64,000 nucleotides of DNA from Crenothrix polyspora (GCA_945877505.1 CAMDWT010000003.1:1-64000); one strand, 5' to 3'; positions 1 through 10,492 are shown, counted from the first letter of the stretch. Made by a program: numbers and translations. The notes: generated from the letters alone by a model not told the origin.

Positions 1-1440
1 ACGTGGGCCATCAGTATGTCGTGCTTACTGACGCTTGTATTATTGGGCGCCGATTTAGCCGAAAAAAATACGGGTTCATTTCTCATTGGAAACTGGTTAA
101 ACAGCGATACCTTAAAGATATCAGTTAACTTTATTACGACGGGATTTAATAGTGTATTGGCGACTCTTTTTTCCATACTGTTAGTCATCATCATGCGTTT
201 TTCAATAAACTACATGCACAGAGAAGCTGGTTTCCACCGATTTTTCTTTATCTTAAGTCTTTTTTCTTCAGCGATGCTGTTATTGGTCTTATCCGGCAAT
301 GCTGTGGGGACTTTTTTCGGCTGGGAAATTGCCGGACTCTGCTCCTATTTGTTGATCGCTTACGCATATGATCGTCCCGTTGCTGGCATAAACGCAACCC
401 GGGTTTTTGTAACTAATCGAATCGGTGATGCGGGCTTTATTTTAGGAACAGGATTCAGTTTTAGCTGGGCTAATACTATTAACTGGAATGAGTTAAATGC
501 CTTTTCCGAACAACTCAGCTCAAATGAAGCAACTGGAATTGCCTTGTGCTTTACTGTTGCAGCCTTTGCAAAATCAGCGCAACTGCCTTTTACACCTTGG
601 CTAGCAAGAGCCATGGAAGGTCCCACACCTTCCAGCGCTATTTTTTATGGTGCCGTCATGATTCATGCGGGGGTTTATCTTGTTTGTCTCTTAGAACCCC
701 TTTATGAACAAGCGCCACTAGCAATGGCATTGCTTGTTATATCAGGCGGCTTAACAGCCCTTTTCAGCTTTATCGTCGGCCTCACACAGACTGATGTCAA
801 AAGCTCTTTGATTTTTGCCACCTCCGGTCAATTAGGGCTAATGATCCTAGAGTGTGGCTTGGGCTTTTGGGACTTAGCAAGTTGGCATCTTTGTATGCAT
901 GCCATTGTAAGAAGCTATCTATTCTTAACAGCACCATCACTCATGCATAATGTGATGAATAACCCCATCAAAACCATCAACCCATCGATTGGACGTTTAC
1001 ACTGGGCTTATATAGCCTCCCTACAAAGATTCTGGATTGATCAGATCACTGACTGGACTTTAGTTAGACCCATTCGCCGATTAGCTCACGACCTTAGCTA
1101 TTTTGATGACCATTTCGTCGATAAAGTCATGGGCTCTCCCGCTCCAGCTATTAAAACGATATCATCACTCGCACAACTAGAAGAGCAATTAATAGGGGCC
1201 CGACTTGATAATGAAATAGATCAGTTTGCCCAAGGAAGTGGCTTAGCAGGAAAACTGACTGAATTATTTGCAGGCATTGCCCACTGGTTTGAAGACCACT
1301 TTGTATTACGGGGTATCGGTAAAGATACGATTCACTATGGTCGAAAACTGGGGGAAAGCGCTAATAAATTCGAACAGTTGATCTTAAGACCTCGTTATCT
1401 AGTACTCTTTGTATTAATAACATTATTACTTGCCTTTTGA
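1..1440 (+). CDS. NuoL-like proton-conducting antiporter subunit (5' end truncated by window)
   Basis: Open frame runs to the window edge. Motifs WEIAGLCSYLLIAYAYDRP, NRIGDAGF and AKSAQLPFTPWLARAMEGPTPSSA match NuoL/DabB-type subunits. Confidence 0.85.
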   Translation, partial: TWAISMSCLLTLVLLGADLAEKNTGSFLIGNWLNSDTLKISVNFITTGFNSVLATLFSILLVIIMRFSINYMHREAGFHRFFFILSLFSSAMLLLVLSGNAVGTFFGWEIAGLCSYLLIAYAYDRPVAGINATRVFVTNRIGDAGFILGTGFSFSWANTINWNELNAFSEQLSSNEATGIALCFTVAAFAKSAQLPFTPWLARAMEGPTPSSAIFYGAVMIHAGVYLVCLLEPLYEQAPLAMALLVISGGLTALFSFIVGLTQTDVKSSLIFATSGQLGLMILECGLGFWDLASWHLCMHAIVRSYLFLTAPSLMHNVMNNPIKTINPSIGRLHWAYIASLQRFWIDQITDWTLVRPIRRLAHDLSYFDDHFVDKVMGSPAPAIKTISSLAQLEEQLIGARLDNEIDQFAQGSGLAGKLTELFAGIAHWFEDHFVLRGIGKDTIHYGRKLGESANKFEQLILRPRYLVLFVLITLLLAF

Positions 1441-1447
1441 GACATTA

Positions 1448-3016
1448 ATGGACGCGCCTCTTATTACTTTTTGGTCAGAAACGACTACCTTCCCACTGCT
1501 AACGGTGCTTACTTTAATTCCACTTGTAACCATGGTTACCATACTTTATTCTCGCTCGCCGAAAACCGCACTCAGACTGGGCTTCGCTGGAACATTACTA
1601 ACCGCCTTCCTGAGTTTATATCTGCTCGCTATTTTTGATTCAGGAAATCCAGGTATTCATCTGGCGGAACAATTCCACTTAGGCTGGTTTAGTTACAGTG
1701 TTGGTGTTGATGGCGCAAATATTCTATTTGTACCCTTAACAGCCGTATTAACGTTACTCGCCTTAGTTTATACCTTGATTACTAGGCATGTGACTGATCG
1801 CTTATTTATTGCCTGTTTGCTTGGCTATGAGGGTATTTTAATCGGGGCTTTTGTCGCACTCAATCTGATGCAATTTTGGTTATGGTGCTTACTGGAACTC
1901 ATCCCTGTCATTTTATTAAATAGGCATGCGGGTACTGGTCAGAATAGACGCTGGGTTATCACATTACTGCTTCAATATTGGGGTAGTGGCTTACTGATGA
2001 CACTGGCGGGCTTTTTGCTACTTGGTTTTGGTTTAATTGATTCCGAACATGCGCTTACGTTTGATTGGTTAACACTCAAACAAAATAACGCATATTTACA
2101 TGACGAAGTATTGATTTTTATACTGTTGTTTTTTGGCTTTGCCATTCGCATGCCACTATTTCCATTTCACGGCTGGCTCCCTTTACTTGCAGAACAAGGG
2201 ACTGTTGCCAGTAGCGCTATTTTTATAGTCGGACTAAAACTAGGTATTTATGCGGTCATTCGTTTTATTTTACCCTTAGTGCCTGGCGTTGCTGAACAAT
2301 GGGCCGACTTTGTTTTAACCTTAAGTTTAATCAGTATTCTCTACGGCGCATTACTGGCGCTCATGCAAATTAACATCCGAAGACTACTTGCCTTTGCAGT
2401 TGTAAGCCATACGGGCATGCTAGTGATTGGTATTTTCTGCTTTAATGAATACGGATTGGAAGGCAGTATCTTACTGTCTGTTGCTTACGGACTTGCCACA
2501 GCCGGCATGCTATTTAGTGTTGGTTTAATTTATGAACGAACTCGCACCGCCTTTATACCTCGCTTAGGCGGACTATTCGATGCTAACTCAACGGTCGCTA
2601 TATTATTTTTAATTTCGGCTCTTAGTACGATGGTTATGCCTGGCACGCCTGGATATGATGCCGCTCATTTACTTATTGAAGGTGTCATTGAAGAAGATGG
2701 TTGGTTACTCGCCATTGTGATATTAATCGGTAACGTGCTGGCTACCGCATTTTTACTCCGTGCCTTTCAACAGATATTTATAGCCTCTCCCAAAAGATTT
2801 CAGCATCCTTACAGCAGTCTTCACCATCCCGTCAGAAAAGAACGCATTATTACCGTAGCTATCTGTTCCTTGCTTATTATCACCGGTTTCTATACAACGC
2901 CTTGGTTAAACTATATAGACCAAGAAGCAACCGATATAGGTGAACATTATCCTATGCACAGCACACAACAATCTGGCCATAACGCTGAACCAGCCAAAGA
3001 CAATCAACATGAATAA
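1448..3016 (+). CDS. NuoM-like proton-conducting membrane subunit (divergent)
   Basis: Multi-TM protein with FAIRMPLFPFHGWLP and LKLGIYAVIRF motifs of the NuoM/MrpD family. ORF track starts at a TTG at 1430; ATG at 1448 (MDAPLIT) is more likely. Confidence 0.8.
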   Translation: MDAPLITFWSETTTFPLLTVLTLIPLVTMVTILYSRSPKTALRLGFAGTLLTAFLSLYLLAIFDSGNPGIHLAEQFHLGWFSYSVGVDGANILFVPLTAVLTLLALVYTLITRHVTDRLFIACLLGYEGILIGAFVALNLMQFWLWCLLELIPVILLNRHAGTGQNRRWVITLLLQYWGSGLLMTLAGFLLLGFGLIDSEHALTFDWLTLKQNNAYLHDEVLIFILLFFGFAIRMPLFPFHGWLPLLAEQGTVASSAIFIVGLKLGIYAVIRFILPLVPGVAEQWADFVLTLSLISILYGALLALMQINIRRLLAFAVVSHTGMLVIGIFCFNEYGLEGSILLSVAYGLATAGMLFSVGLIYERTRTAFIPRLGGLFDANSTVAILFLISALSTMVMPGTPGYDAAHLLIEGVIEEDGWLLAIVILIGNVLATAFLLRAFQQIFIASPKRFQHPYSSLHHPVRKERIITVAICSLLIITGFYTTPWLNYIDQEATDIGEHYPMHSTQQSGHNAEPAKDNQHE

Positions 3017-4553
3017 TAGTGTTTTCCCTCTGCTCAGCCTAGCTATCCTGCTGCCTTTAATAGGTGCAGTTACCATAGCGTTAGTCCGCAATATACAACT
3101 GGCTAAGAAAATTGCCGTCGTTACTGCCATTTTAGAACTGCTACTGACACTGCTTACGCTAGCCTTATTCAATGCCTCTGAGGGCAATACATTCCAACTT
3201 GTAGAACATTATCCATGGATACCCAGCTTAAATATCGAGTTTCTAATGGGTATTGATGGCATCTCGGTATTATTTTTACCTATGTCAGCTCTCTTAACCC
3301 TCATAACTATTGTTTCCTCTTGGAATTCCATACAACACTTACAACGCCTTCACTTTGCTTTATTGCTCGCGCTGGAAGGTATCACTATCGGCGTATTTTC
3401 TGCATTGGATACTGTTCTCTTCTTTTTATTTTGGGAGCTAACATTACCCCCCCTCTTCTTTCTCATAGGCCTATGGGGGATAGGGCCAAAACGTAGAAAT
3501 GCAGCGACTAAATACACGCTCTTTATGTTGTTTGGCGGTATACCTTTATTATTTGGCTTTATTATTCTAGCTATTAATCACGCTATTGATGTAGGAGGAG
3601 CGGTCCCTCAAGACCTATCCTTCAACTTACCCGTTCTCTTAGAAACACAATTACCCGATAATTTACAAACGATTGTCTTTGGACTGCTGCTGCTAGGTTT
3701 TTCAGTTAAAGCCGCTTTAGTCCCTTTCCATACATGGCTACCCACCGTCACCATGGAAGGACCCACTCAAGTAACGGCCTTATTAATTGGACTTAAGTTA
3801 GGTATCTATGGCATTTTGCGCTTTGCAATGCCTTTAGCGCCCTCCGCGGCTGTCGAATACAGTTGGATATTGGGCATCTTAGGCGCTATTACCCTGATTT
3901 ATGGCGCATTAATTGCTTTACAACAAACCAATTTACGACGATTATTAGCTTACGCAAGTATCAGTCATGTTGGCTTAGTTATTATCGGCATAGCCTCGTT
4001 AACTATACAAGGTATTCAAGGCGCTATTTTTCAACTTTTTAATTTTACTCTGATTTCTAGCTCCCTCATGTTAATCGCTGGGTTTATTCAGCATCGAGTC
4101 GGAAGCACTGAGATCATCCACCTAGGTGGCTTGGCTAAAGTAATGCCCAGACTCACCAGCTTTTATTTTCTATTTGCACTCGCTAGCATGGGCGTTCCTG
4201 GCACTAATGGTTTTCCCGCAGAACTATTAATAATTATCGGTGCATTAATAGCGCATCACAGCTTGGGTATTACTGCACTAGCAGGCGCTATCCTCTGTGC
4301 GGCCTACATGTTATCGTTTAGTCGTCAGGTCTTTTTTGGCCCTATTACTCAAAAATCAGTTGGCCAACTACAAGATTTACGGCCCCGTGAACTAAGCCTG
4401 CTATGCATACCTGCCTTATTAGTCTTAATTATTGGCTTTTTTCCTAATAATATTCTAAAAACTAATCAGGTAGCCGCTGAGGCCTGGTTATCACATTTAC
4501 TCGACCAACCCTCACTAAAAAATAATGAAATTGCGGGACTAGTTAGCCCTTAA
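3009..4553 (+). CDS. NuoM-like proton-conducting membrane subunit
   Basis: Motifs LFFLFWELTLPPLFFLIGLWG, FSVKAALVPFHTWLPTVTMEGPTQVTALL and RRLLAYASISHVGLVIIG. Internal ATG at 3009 (MNNSVFPLL) preferred over the listed 2940 start; overlaps the previous gene by 8 nt. Confidence 0.85.
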   Translation: MNNSVFPLLSLAILLPLIGAVTIALVRNIQLAKKIAVVTAILELLLTLLTLALFNASEGNTFQLVEHYPWIPSLNIEFLMGIDGISVLFLPMSALLTLITIVSSWNSIQHLQRLHFALLLALEGITIGVFSALDTVLFFLFWELTLPPLFFLIGLWGIGPKRRNAATKYTLFMLFGGIPLLFGFIILAINHAIDVGGAVPQDLSFNLPVLLETQLPDNLQTIVFGLLLLGFSVKAALVPFHTWLPTVTMEGPTQVTALLIGLKLGIYGILRFAMPLAPSAAVEYSWILGILGAITLIYGALIALQQTNLRRLLAYASISHVGLVIIGIASLTIQGIQGAIFQLFNFTLISSSLMLIAGFIQHRVGSTEIIHLGGLAKVMPRLTSFYFLFALASMGVPGTNGFPAELLIIIGALIAHHSLGITALAGAILCAAYMLSFSRQVFFGPITQKSVGQLQDLRPRELSLLCIPALLVLIIGFFPNNILKTNQVAAEAWLSHLLDQPSLKNNEIAGLVSP

Positions 4554-4583
4554 TTCCTACTATCGCTACATCAGGAGTCTTCA

Positions 4584-5063
4584 ATGAATAACACCCTTGA
4601 AACACGCCCGCCAATTCCACCCTTTACCCGAGAAACAGCCCTACAAAAAGTACGTCTCGCTGAAAATGCTTGGAACAATCAAGCGCCACAACAAGTGGCC
4701 CTAGCTTATACCATTGATAGTTTATGGCGAAACCGCAATCAATTTATTGTTGGTCGTGAACAAATTATTGATTTTCTGACCCACAAATGGTCAAAAGAAC
4801 TTGATTACCGCTTAATAAAAGAGCTCTGGGCATTTAATGACAACCACATCGCAGCGCGTTTTGCTTACGAATGGCACAACTCAAGTAACGAATGGTTTAG
4901 ATCGTATGGTAATGAAAACTGGGAGTTTCATAAAAATGGCTTGATGCAGTGTCGTTATGCCAGCATCAACGACATCGCCATTAAGGAAGCTGAACGGAAA
5001 TTTCGCTGGCCTAAGGGCGATCGCCCAGACCATCATCCTGGGTTAAGCGACCTCAACCTTTAG
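4584..5063 (+). CDS. DUF1348 / nuclear transport factor 2-like protein
   Basis: [41 protein letters not shown] and [12 protein letters not shown] are characteristic of the DUF1348 (NTF2-like) family. Confidence 0.8.
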   Translation: MNNTLETRPPIPPFTRETALQKVRLAENAWNNQAPQQVALAYTIDSLWRNRNQFIVGREQIIDFLTHKWSKELDYRLIKELWAFNDNHIAARFAYEWHNSSNEWFRSYGNENWEFHKNGLMQCRYASINDIAIKEAERKFRWPKGDRPDHHPGLSDLNL

Positions 5064-5130
5064 CGAAAAGCTAGTATCCCCAAGGAAACTCTTCTATGCT
5101 TTAATTTTAAAACAGAGAAGAGTGCATCAC

Positions 5131-5808
5131 GTGGCTATTAAAGATTGGCCGGCAGAAGACAGACCTAGAGAAAAACTACTGCAACGGGGCTCAGCGGCCT
5201 TAACGGATGCAGAGTTACTCGCCATTTTTTTACGCACCGGCACGCCCGGTAAATCAGCCGTCGATTTAGCTCGCGAATTACTATCAGATTTTGGTTCTTT
5301 AAAGGGCCTACTTAATGCCGATCAGCAACAATTTTGCAGGGGCTTAGGTTTAGGTAGCGCTAAATTCGCTCAACTGCAAGCAGTACTTGAAATGGCCAAA
5401 CGCCATTTTAAAGAAGTACTTGATCGTGGTAACGCTCTCACTAGCCCTGAAATTACCAAAGCTTATCTCAGTGCTCAATTACGCGGTTATAGCTACGAAG
5501 TTTTTGCCTGCTTATTTTTGGATAACCAACACAGAGTTATTAAACTCGATGAACTATTCAGAGGCACCATTGATGGTGCAAGCGTTTATCCACGAGAAGT
5601 GGTCAAGCAAGCACTTTATCATAATGCAGCGGCTGTCATTTTTGCTCATAATCACCCTTCGGGTATCACCCTACCCAGTCAATCTGACAAACAAATCACC
5701 GAAAAACTCAAGCAAGCGTTAGCCTTATTTGATATTAGAGTACTCGATCATTTTATAATTGGTGATGGAGATCCTTACTCTTTTGCAGAGCATGGGTTAA
5801 TGTCTTAA
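5131..5808 (+). CDS. radC: RadC family JAB-domain protein
   Basis: [20 protein letters not shown] start (GTG at 5131; ORF track lists GTG at 5122). FAHNHPSG metal-binding motif. Confidence 0.92.
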   Translation: MAIKDWPAEDRPREKLLQRGSAALTDAELLAIFLRTGTPGKSAVDLARELLSDFGSLKGLLNADQQQFCRGLGLGSAKFAQLQAVLEMAKRHFKEVLDRGNALTSPEITKAYLSAQLRGYSYEVFACLFLDNQHRVIKLDELFRGTIDGASVYPREVVKQALYHNAAAVIFAHNHPSGITLPSQSDKQITEKLKQALALFDIRVLDHFIIGDGDPYSFAEHGLMS

Positions 5809-5853
5809 CGCCATAAACTATACCTAAAAAAATCGTATTCTACTTACGAACGA

Positions 5854-6408
5854 TTACCAAACCAAATCATCGGGTATTTGGTAATTTGCATAAGGATCAT
5901 CTTGATTTGTATCAACAACAGTGGATAACTCGTTATCAACAATAACAATAAGAGCATCTCGTAAGCTTATTTTCTTGGCTACTTCTACCGAGACGACTTC
6001 ATAGCCATCTCCTGCCTTTACGATAGCTAACTTACCGGTAATAATTTGCTCACGCATTACAGCAGAAACATATAACGTTTTTACTTTATTATTATCACTA
6101 AAATGATAACCCACACCATCTGCATCTTTGGGTAGTTTATTCAACTCAATCAATTGTTTAACTTGTGCGACAAGATGTTTTTGCTCTTCTTGTTGGGTTT
6201 TTAATTGATTAAGCTCACGGTCTCTTTCAGCTTTTTCTGCCTGTGCTTTTTTAACTAACTCTTTCGCCTCATCAACTATAGTTACATTGTTCTTACGTTG
6301 TTGCTGAGTTTGTTTGTGTTTATCCGATTTTGCACTTTTGGCCACGGCAGAGCTCACCAAACCGGATTTTAATAATTGATCCTGTAACGATAACTTTTGC
6401 TTACTCAT
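5854..6408 (-). CDS. DUF2058 family protein (YaiL-like)
   Basis: MSKQKLSLQDQLLKSGLVS... coiled middle and YHFSDNNKVKTLYVS, typical of DUF2058. Confidence 0.8.
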   Translation of the reverse strand: MSKQKLSLQDQLLKSGLVSSAVAKSAKSDKHKQTQQQRKNNVTIVDEAKELVKKAQAEKAERDRELNQLKTQQEEQKHLVAQVKQLIELNKLPKDADGVGYHFSDNNKVKTLYVSAVMREQIITGKLAIVKAGDGYEVVSVEVAKKISLRDALIVIVDNELSTVVDTNQDDPYANYQIPDDLVW

Positions 6409-6518
6409 TATCTAACCCACTTGCCTTATAAATTCTAAAGATGTAGTTTATTTTAAATAATTTACGTTACACCCAAACTAACAAAGATGAACTAGCCATC
6501 ATCGCTTACATTATTCCG

Positions 6519-8069
6519 TTATTTTTCAACTGGATTTGAGGCAAGCTCATGTAACTGCATATTAATCATTTTAAGGGCTGCCAAAACACCAGAGAAAACC
6601 TGATTAGCATGTACGGCAAGTGTTTTTCTTAATTCCCCCCCGCAATCCCAAGTGATAACACATTCCGTCAAAGCATTGGTATTGCCACCTCTTGGAATTC
6701 TAACTTCATACCCTACTAAAGCTGGCAAACGATAATTATGATGAACCATCACTTTGTTAATCGCATCGATAAAAGCATCAAATCCGCCATTACCTGATCC
6801 TGATGCAATGTGTTTAGTACCATTAACATTCACTTTGATACTGGCCGTTGACTCTAGGTCTAGACCGCTAGTGATAGAACAGTTTAACAATTTAATATGT
6901 TGATAGTTTTTGCTTTCTAATACATCAGCAATAATAAAAGGTAAGTCATCGGTAGTAATCGTCTGTTTTGAATCGCCCAAACTAACAATACGTTCCAACA
7001 CTTTTTTCTGATTTTCTTCCGAAAGATCGAGCTCTAACTGCTCTAGATTTTTCTTCAATGAGGCTTTCCCACTCATTTTCCCTAAGGCATAACTTCGGGT
7101 ACGCGAGAACCTTTCAGGACCTAAGCGAGTTTTATATAACCCCCCTTTTTGATCACCATCCGCATGAATTCCTGCGGTTTGAGTAAAAACATCTGCACCA
7201 ATAATCGGTGCATTGGCGGCAACTCTTTTTCCAGAATAATTTTCAACCATATTGCTAATACGCACAATATGGCTTTCATCAATAGCAAGTTGCATATTCA
7301 TCTTATCGCGTAACACCACTGCAACCTCTGCAAGTGAAGCATTACCGGCTCGTTCACCTAAACAATTAATAGTGCAATGGATAGCGCTGACCCCCGCACG
7401 AACAGCCGCCATTACATTAGCCGTCGCCAAGCCATAATCGTTATGAGGATGAAAATCAAATTGCAATTCAGGATAGCGGTTACACATGTCGCTCAAGTTA
7501 TTGAATACTTCTTCAGGCGATAAAACACCGAGTGTATCAGGCAACATAAAATGCTTAATCCCTGAATATCGCAAACTATCCATTAATCCATAAACATAAT
7601 CCGGACTATCTTGATAGCCATTCGACCAATCTTCGAGATAAACATTAACCTTTAGGCCATTTTCCAGTGCGTAATTAACCGTTTTTAAAATCTCATCCGT
7701 ATGCTCAGCAAGTGTTTTTCCCAACTGCTCTCGACAGTGTTTTTCACTGCCTTTAGTCAGTAGGTTGATAACGCCACCACCCGTTTCCAAAATCCAATCA
7801 ACACTTTTGGTATGATCAACAAAGCCAAGAACTTCTACGCAACCCACAAAACCCTCTTGTTGAGCCCACTGATTGATATTGGTGACGGCTTCCTTCTCAC
7901 CTTGCGAAACGCGTGCCGAAGCAACCTCAATGCGATCAACCCTAAGTGATTGCAACAAGACTTTGGCAATATTGACTTTCTCCGTTGGCGTAAATGAAAC
8001 ACCCTGAGTTTGCTCACCATCCCTTAAGGTGGTGTCCATCAACTGTATCGATCTTGAATCTGTGGACAT
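6519..8069 (-). CDS. 2-isopropylmalate synthase / citramalate synthase family protein with LeuA regulatory domain
   Basis: MDTTLRDGEQTQGVSFTPTEK, FHPHNDYGLATAN, NCLGERAGNASL and GIHADGDQKGG motifs; sits with leuC and leuD. Confidence 0.85.
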   Translation of the reverse strand: MSTDSRSIQLMDTTLRDGEQTQGVSFTPTEKVNIAKVLLQSLRVDRIEVASARVSQGEKEAVTNINQWAQQEGFVGCVEVLGFVDHTKSVDWILETGGGVINLLTKGSEKHCREQLGKTLAEHTDEILKTVNYALENGLKVNVYLEDWSNGYQDSPDYVYGLMDSLRYSGIKHFMLPDTLGVLSPEEVFNNLSDMCNRYPELQFDFHPHNDYGLATANVMAAVRAGVSAIHCTINCLGERAGNASLAEVAVVLRDKMNMQLAIDESHIVRISNMVENYSGKRVAANAPIIGADVFTQTAGIHADGDQKGGLYKTRLGPERFSRTRSYALGKMSGKASLKKNLEQLELDLSEENQKKVLERIVSLGDSKQTITTDDLPFIIADVLESKNYQHIKLLNCSITSGLDLESTASIKVNVNGTKHIASGSGNGGFDAFIDAINKVMVHHNYRLPALVGYEVRIPRGGNTNALTECVITWDCGGELRKTLAVHANQVFSGVLAALKMINMQLHELASNPVEK

Positions 8070-8164
8070 ACCTTTAACCTGTATTATTAAACGGATTTAT
8101 TATGTAGAACAAACACTAGGAGATTGTGAAAGTATTTTATAGCTCCCCACCTTGTTAGCAATCA

Positions 8165-8205
8165 CAGATTAAAAAGAGTTTTCTAGATCGACTCTTTATA
8201 ATCTG
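8165..8205 (-). terminator. 15-bp inverted repeat (one mismatch) in the leuD-leuA gap; possible minus-strand attenuator/terminator
   Basis: cagattaaaaagagt (8165-8179) pairs with actctttataatctg (8191-8205). On the minus strand the 3' arm is ACTCTTTTTAATCTG. Confidence 0.35.
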
Positions 8206-8212
8206 TAATTAG

Positions 8213-8244
8213 CTAGCATTCTATGAATGCTAGGGGTTTTTTTT
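8213..8244 (+). terminator. Rho-independent-terminator-like hairpin oriented on the + strand
   Basis: ctagcattc-tat-gaatgctag (8213-8233) followed by GGG and eight T (8237-8244). Confidence 0.5.
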
Positions 8245-8276
8245 CAACGTTACTTAATTAGCAAGCCAACAACTCT

Positions 8277-8888
8277 TTAAGCCCAAAGCCAAGGATAAGT
8301 TTGCTTATGTTGTATTTCGTAGGCAGAAATTTTATCAACATGCTTTAAGGTTAAGCCAATATCATCCAAACCGCTTAACAAATTACCTTTACGAAATGGA
8401 TCAATTTCAAAGCTAAAACCATTGCCTGCTGGTGTAATGACCTGCTGATTTTCAAGATCAACAATAAATCGAACGCCTTCATTAGCGCTAATTTCAATCA
8501 TTAACTTATCCAACTGCTCTTTATCAACTTTAATGGCCAAAATACCATTTTTAAAACAGTTGTTATAAAAGATATCTGCATAACTGGTTGAAATAATGGT
8601 ATTAAAACCATAATCAGCAATTGCCCAAGGCGCATGTTCACGAGAGGAGCCACAACCAAAATTATCGCCAGCAACCAAAATATTGGCGCCTTTAAAAGCT
8701 GGTTTATTTAACTCAAACTCTGCATTATCAGTGCCATCATCATTAAAACGCCAGTCATGAAATAGATGAACGCCAAAACCACTACGCTCTACTTTTTTTA
8801 AAAACTGCTTAGGTATAATCTGATCAGTATCAACATTACTGCGGTCCATTAAAGCCGCGATACTTTCATGTTTTTTATAAGGTTCCAT
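8277..8888 (-). CDS. leuD: 3-isopropylmalate dehydratase small subunit
   Basis: DRSNVDTDQIIPKQFLKKVERSGFG and GDNFGCGSSREHAPWAI. Confidence 0.95.
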   Translation of the reverse strand: MEPYKKHESIAALMDRSNVDTDQIIPKQFLKKVERSGFGVHLFHDWRFNDDGTDNAEFELNKPAFKGANILVAGDNFGCGSSREHAPWAIADYGFNTIISTSYADIFYNNCFKNGILAIKVDKEQLDKLMIEISANEGVRFIVDLENQQVITPAGNGFSFEIDPFRKGNLLSGLDDIGLTLKHVDKISAYEIQHKQTYPWLWA

Positions 8889-8911
8889 AATTTCCGGCCT
8901 GCCTATCTATA

Positions 8912-10321
8912 TTAAAGGTTACGAATGTCGACGAAATGACCTGCCGAAGCGGCTGCAGCAGCCATTGCAGGTGAAACTAAATGAGTCCGACCGCCTTTGC
9001 CCTGTCTACCTTCAAAATTACGATTTGAAGTTGACGCACTACGCTGACCTTTGGTTAATTCATCACCATTCATTGCCAGGCACATTGAACATCCGGGATC
9101 ACGCCATTCCCAGCCAGCCTCAATAAAGATCTTATCTAAACCCTCATCTTCAGCCTGTTTCTTAACATGATAAGAACCTGGCACCGCAATCGCTATAACA
9201 CCTTGTGCAACTTTTGTACCTTTTGCTACTTCCGCCGCTATTCTAAAATCTTCTATACGACCATTGGTGCAAGAGCCAATAAAAACAAGATCAACAGGAA
9301 TGTCTGTTATTTTAGTATTAGCGGTTAAACCCATATAAGCCAAAGCACTTTCACATGCTTTACGCTTTATTTCATCGGTAAAACTTTCCGGTGCTGGGAC
9401 AAGGCCATCAACGCCAACGACCTGTTCTGGTGATGTTCCCCACGATACTTGCGGTGCAATATCTGCAGCAGCCAACGTAATAGTGGCATCAAATACTGCG
9501 CCTTCGTCACTGGCCAAACTTTTCCAATAAGCCAAAGCCTGATCCCAATATTGGCCAGAGGGTGCAAATTCACGACCTTTTAAATATTCATACGTTTTTT
9601 CATCCGGTGCAACTAAGCCAGCTCTTGCTCCGGCCTCTATAGCCATATTGCACAATGTCATGCGACCTTCCATTGAAAGATCTCTAATCGCTGAGCCCGT
9701 ATATTCAATAACGTAACCTGTACCGCCTGCTGTACCAATTTTACCGGTAATTGCCAAGGCAATATCTTTGGCAGAAGCATATTTAGATAATGCTCCATTA
9801 ACAACGACCTGCATGGTTTTAGATTTTTTCTGTGGCAAGGTCTGAGTCGCCATTACATGCTCAACCTCGGACGTACCTATACCAAAGGCAAGTGCACCAA
9901 AAGCACCATGCGTTGCGGTATGGCTATCACCACAAACAACAACCATTCCAGGGTGAACAAAACCGTGTTCAGGCACAACAACATGAATAACACCATTATT
10001 TGGGCTTTTCATATCATAAAGATTCAAGCCATTTTCAAGGCAATTTTCAGCCATGGTTTCAATTTGTTTTCTAGCGATAGGATCTGCGATCGGCAAATCT
10101 CGGTTCTTGGTTGGCACACAGTGATCCATAGTCGCAAGTATGCTATGTGGATTGCGGACTTTACGGCCTGATAATCTTAAACCTTCAAAAGCTTGAGGAC
10201 TCGTTACCTCATGCATAAGATGACGATCAACATAAATCAGAGGGGCTTGGCCAGTCTCGTCAACTACAAGGTGACTGTCCCAAATTTTTTCATACATGGT
10301 CTTTTTCATTGCGTATTCCAA
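8912..10321 (-). CDS. leuC: 3-isopropylmalate dehydratase large subunit
   Basis: [52 protein letters not shown] and [14 protein letters not shown]. Confidence 0.95.
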   Translation of the reverse strand: MEYAMKKTMYEKIWDSHLVVDETGQAPLIYVDRHLMHEVTSPQAFEGLRLSGRKVRNPHSILATMDHCVPTKNRDLPIADPIARKQIETMAENCLENGLNLYDMKSPNNGVIHVVVPEHGFVHPGMVVVCGDSHTATHGAFGALAFGIGTSEVEHVMATQTLPQKKSKTMQVVVNGALSKYASAKDIALAITGKIGTAGGTGYVIEYTGSAIRDLSMEGRMTLCNMAIEAGARAGLVAPDEKTYEYLKGREFAPSGQYWDQALAYWKSLASDEGAVFDATITLAAADIAPQVSWGTSPEQVVGVDGLVPAPESFTDEIKRKACESALAYMGLTANTKITDIPVDLVFIGSCTNGRIEDFRIAAEVAKGTKVAQGVIAIAVPGSYHVKKQAEDEGLDKIFIEAGWEWRDPGCSMCLAMNGDELTKGQRSASTSNRNFEGRQGKGGRTHLVSPAMAAAAASAGHFVDIRNL

Positions 10322-10492
10322 GGCTTACATACTCACCCAGTGGAGAAAGTATGGCGTGTTACAGGATAAATCAGGTAGCATATAAAATATACTTAACTAA
10401 GTATTATCCTCAAAATAGTCTTGATTTGCAATTAAGGCTTATTCCGCTTAACAATCTATATTACGGCGTCTTAACAAATAATTAGTCTCCAG

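Noticed and set aside
360-626. Antisense ORF 360..626 (-) and many similar 60-120 aa antisense ORFs (e.g. 9857..10171, 21244..21603, 32120..32443, 39382..39711, 60399..60683)
   Set aside because: They lie opposite confidently identified genes, have no recognisable domains and no start-signal support.
5387-5722. Same-strand ORF 5387..5722 within radC
   Set aside because: Alternate frame inside RadC; composition not protein-like.
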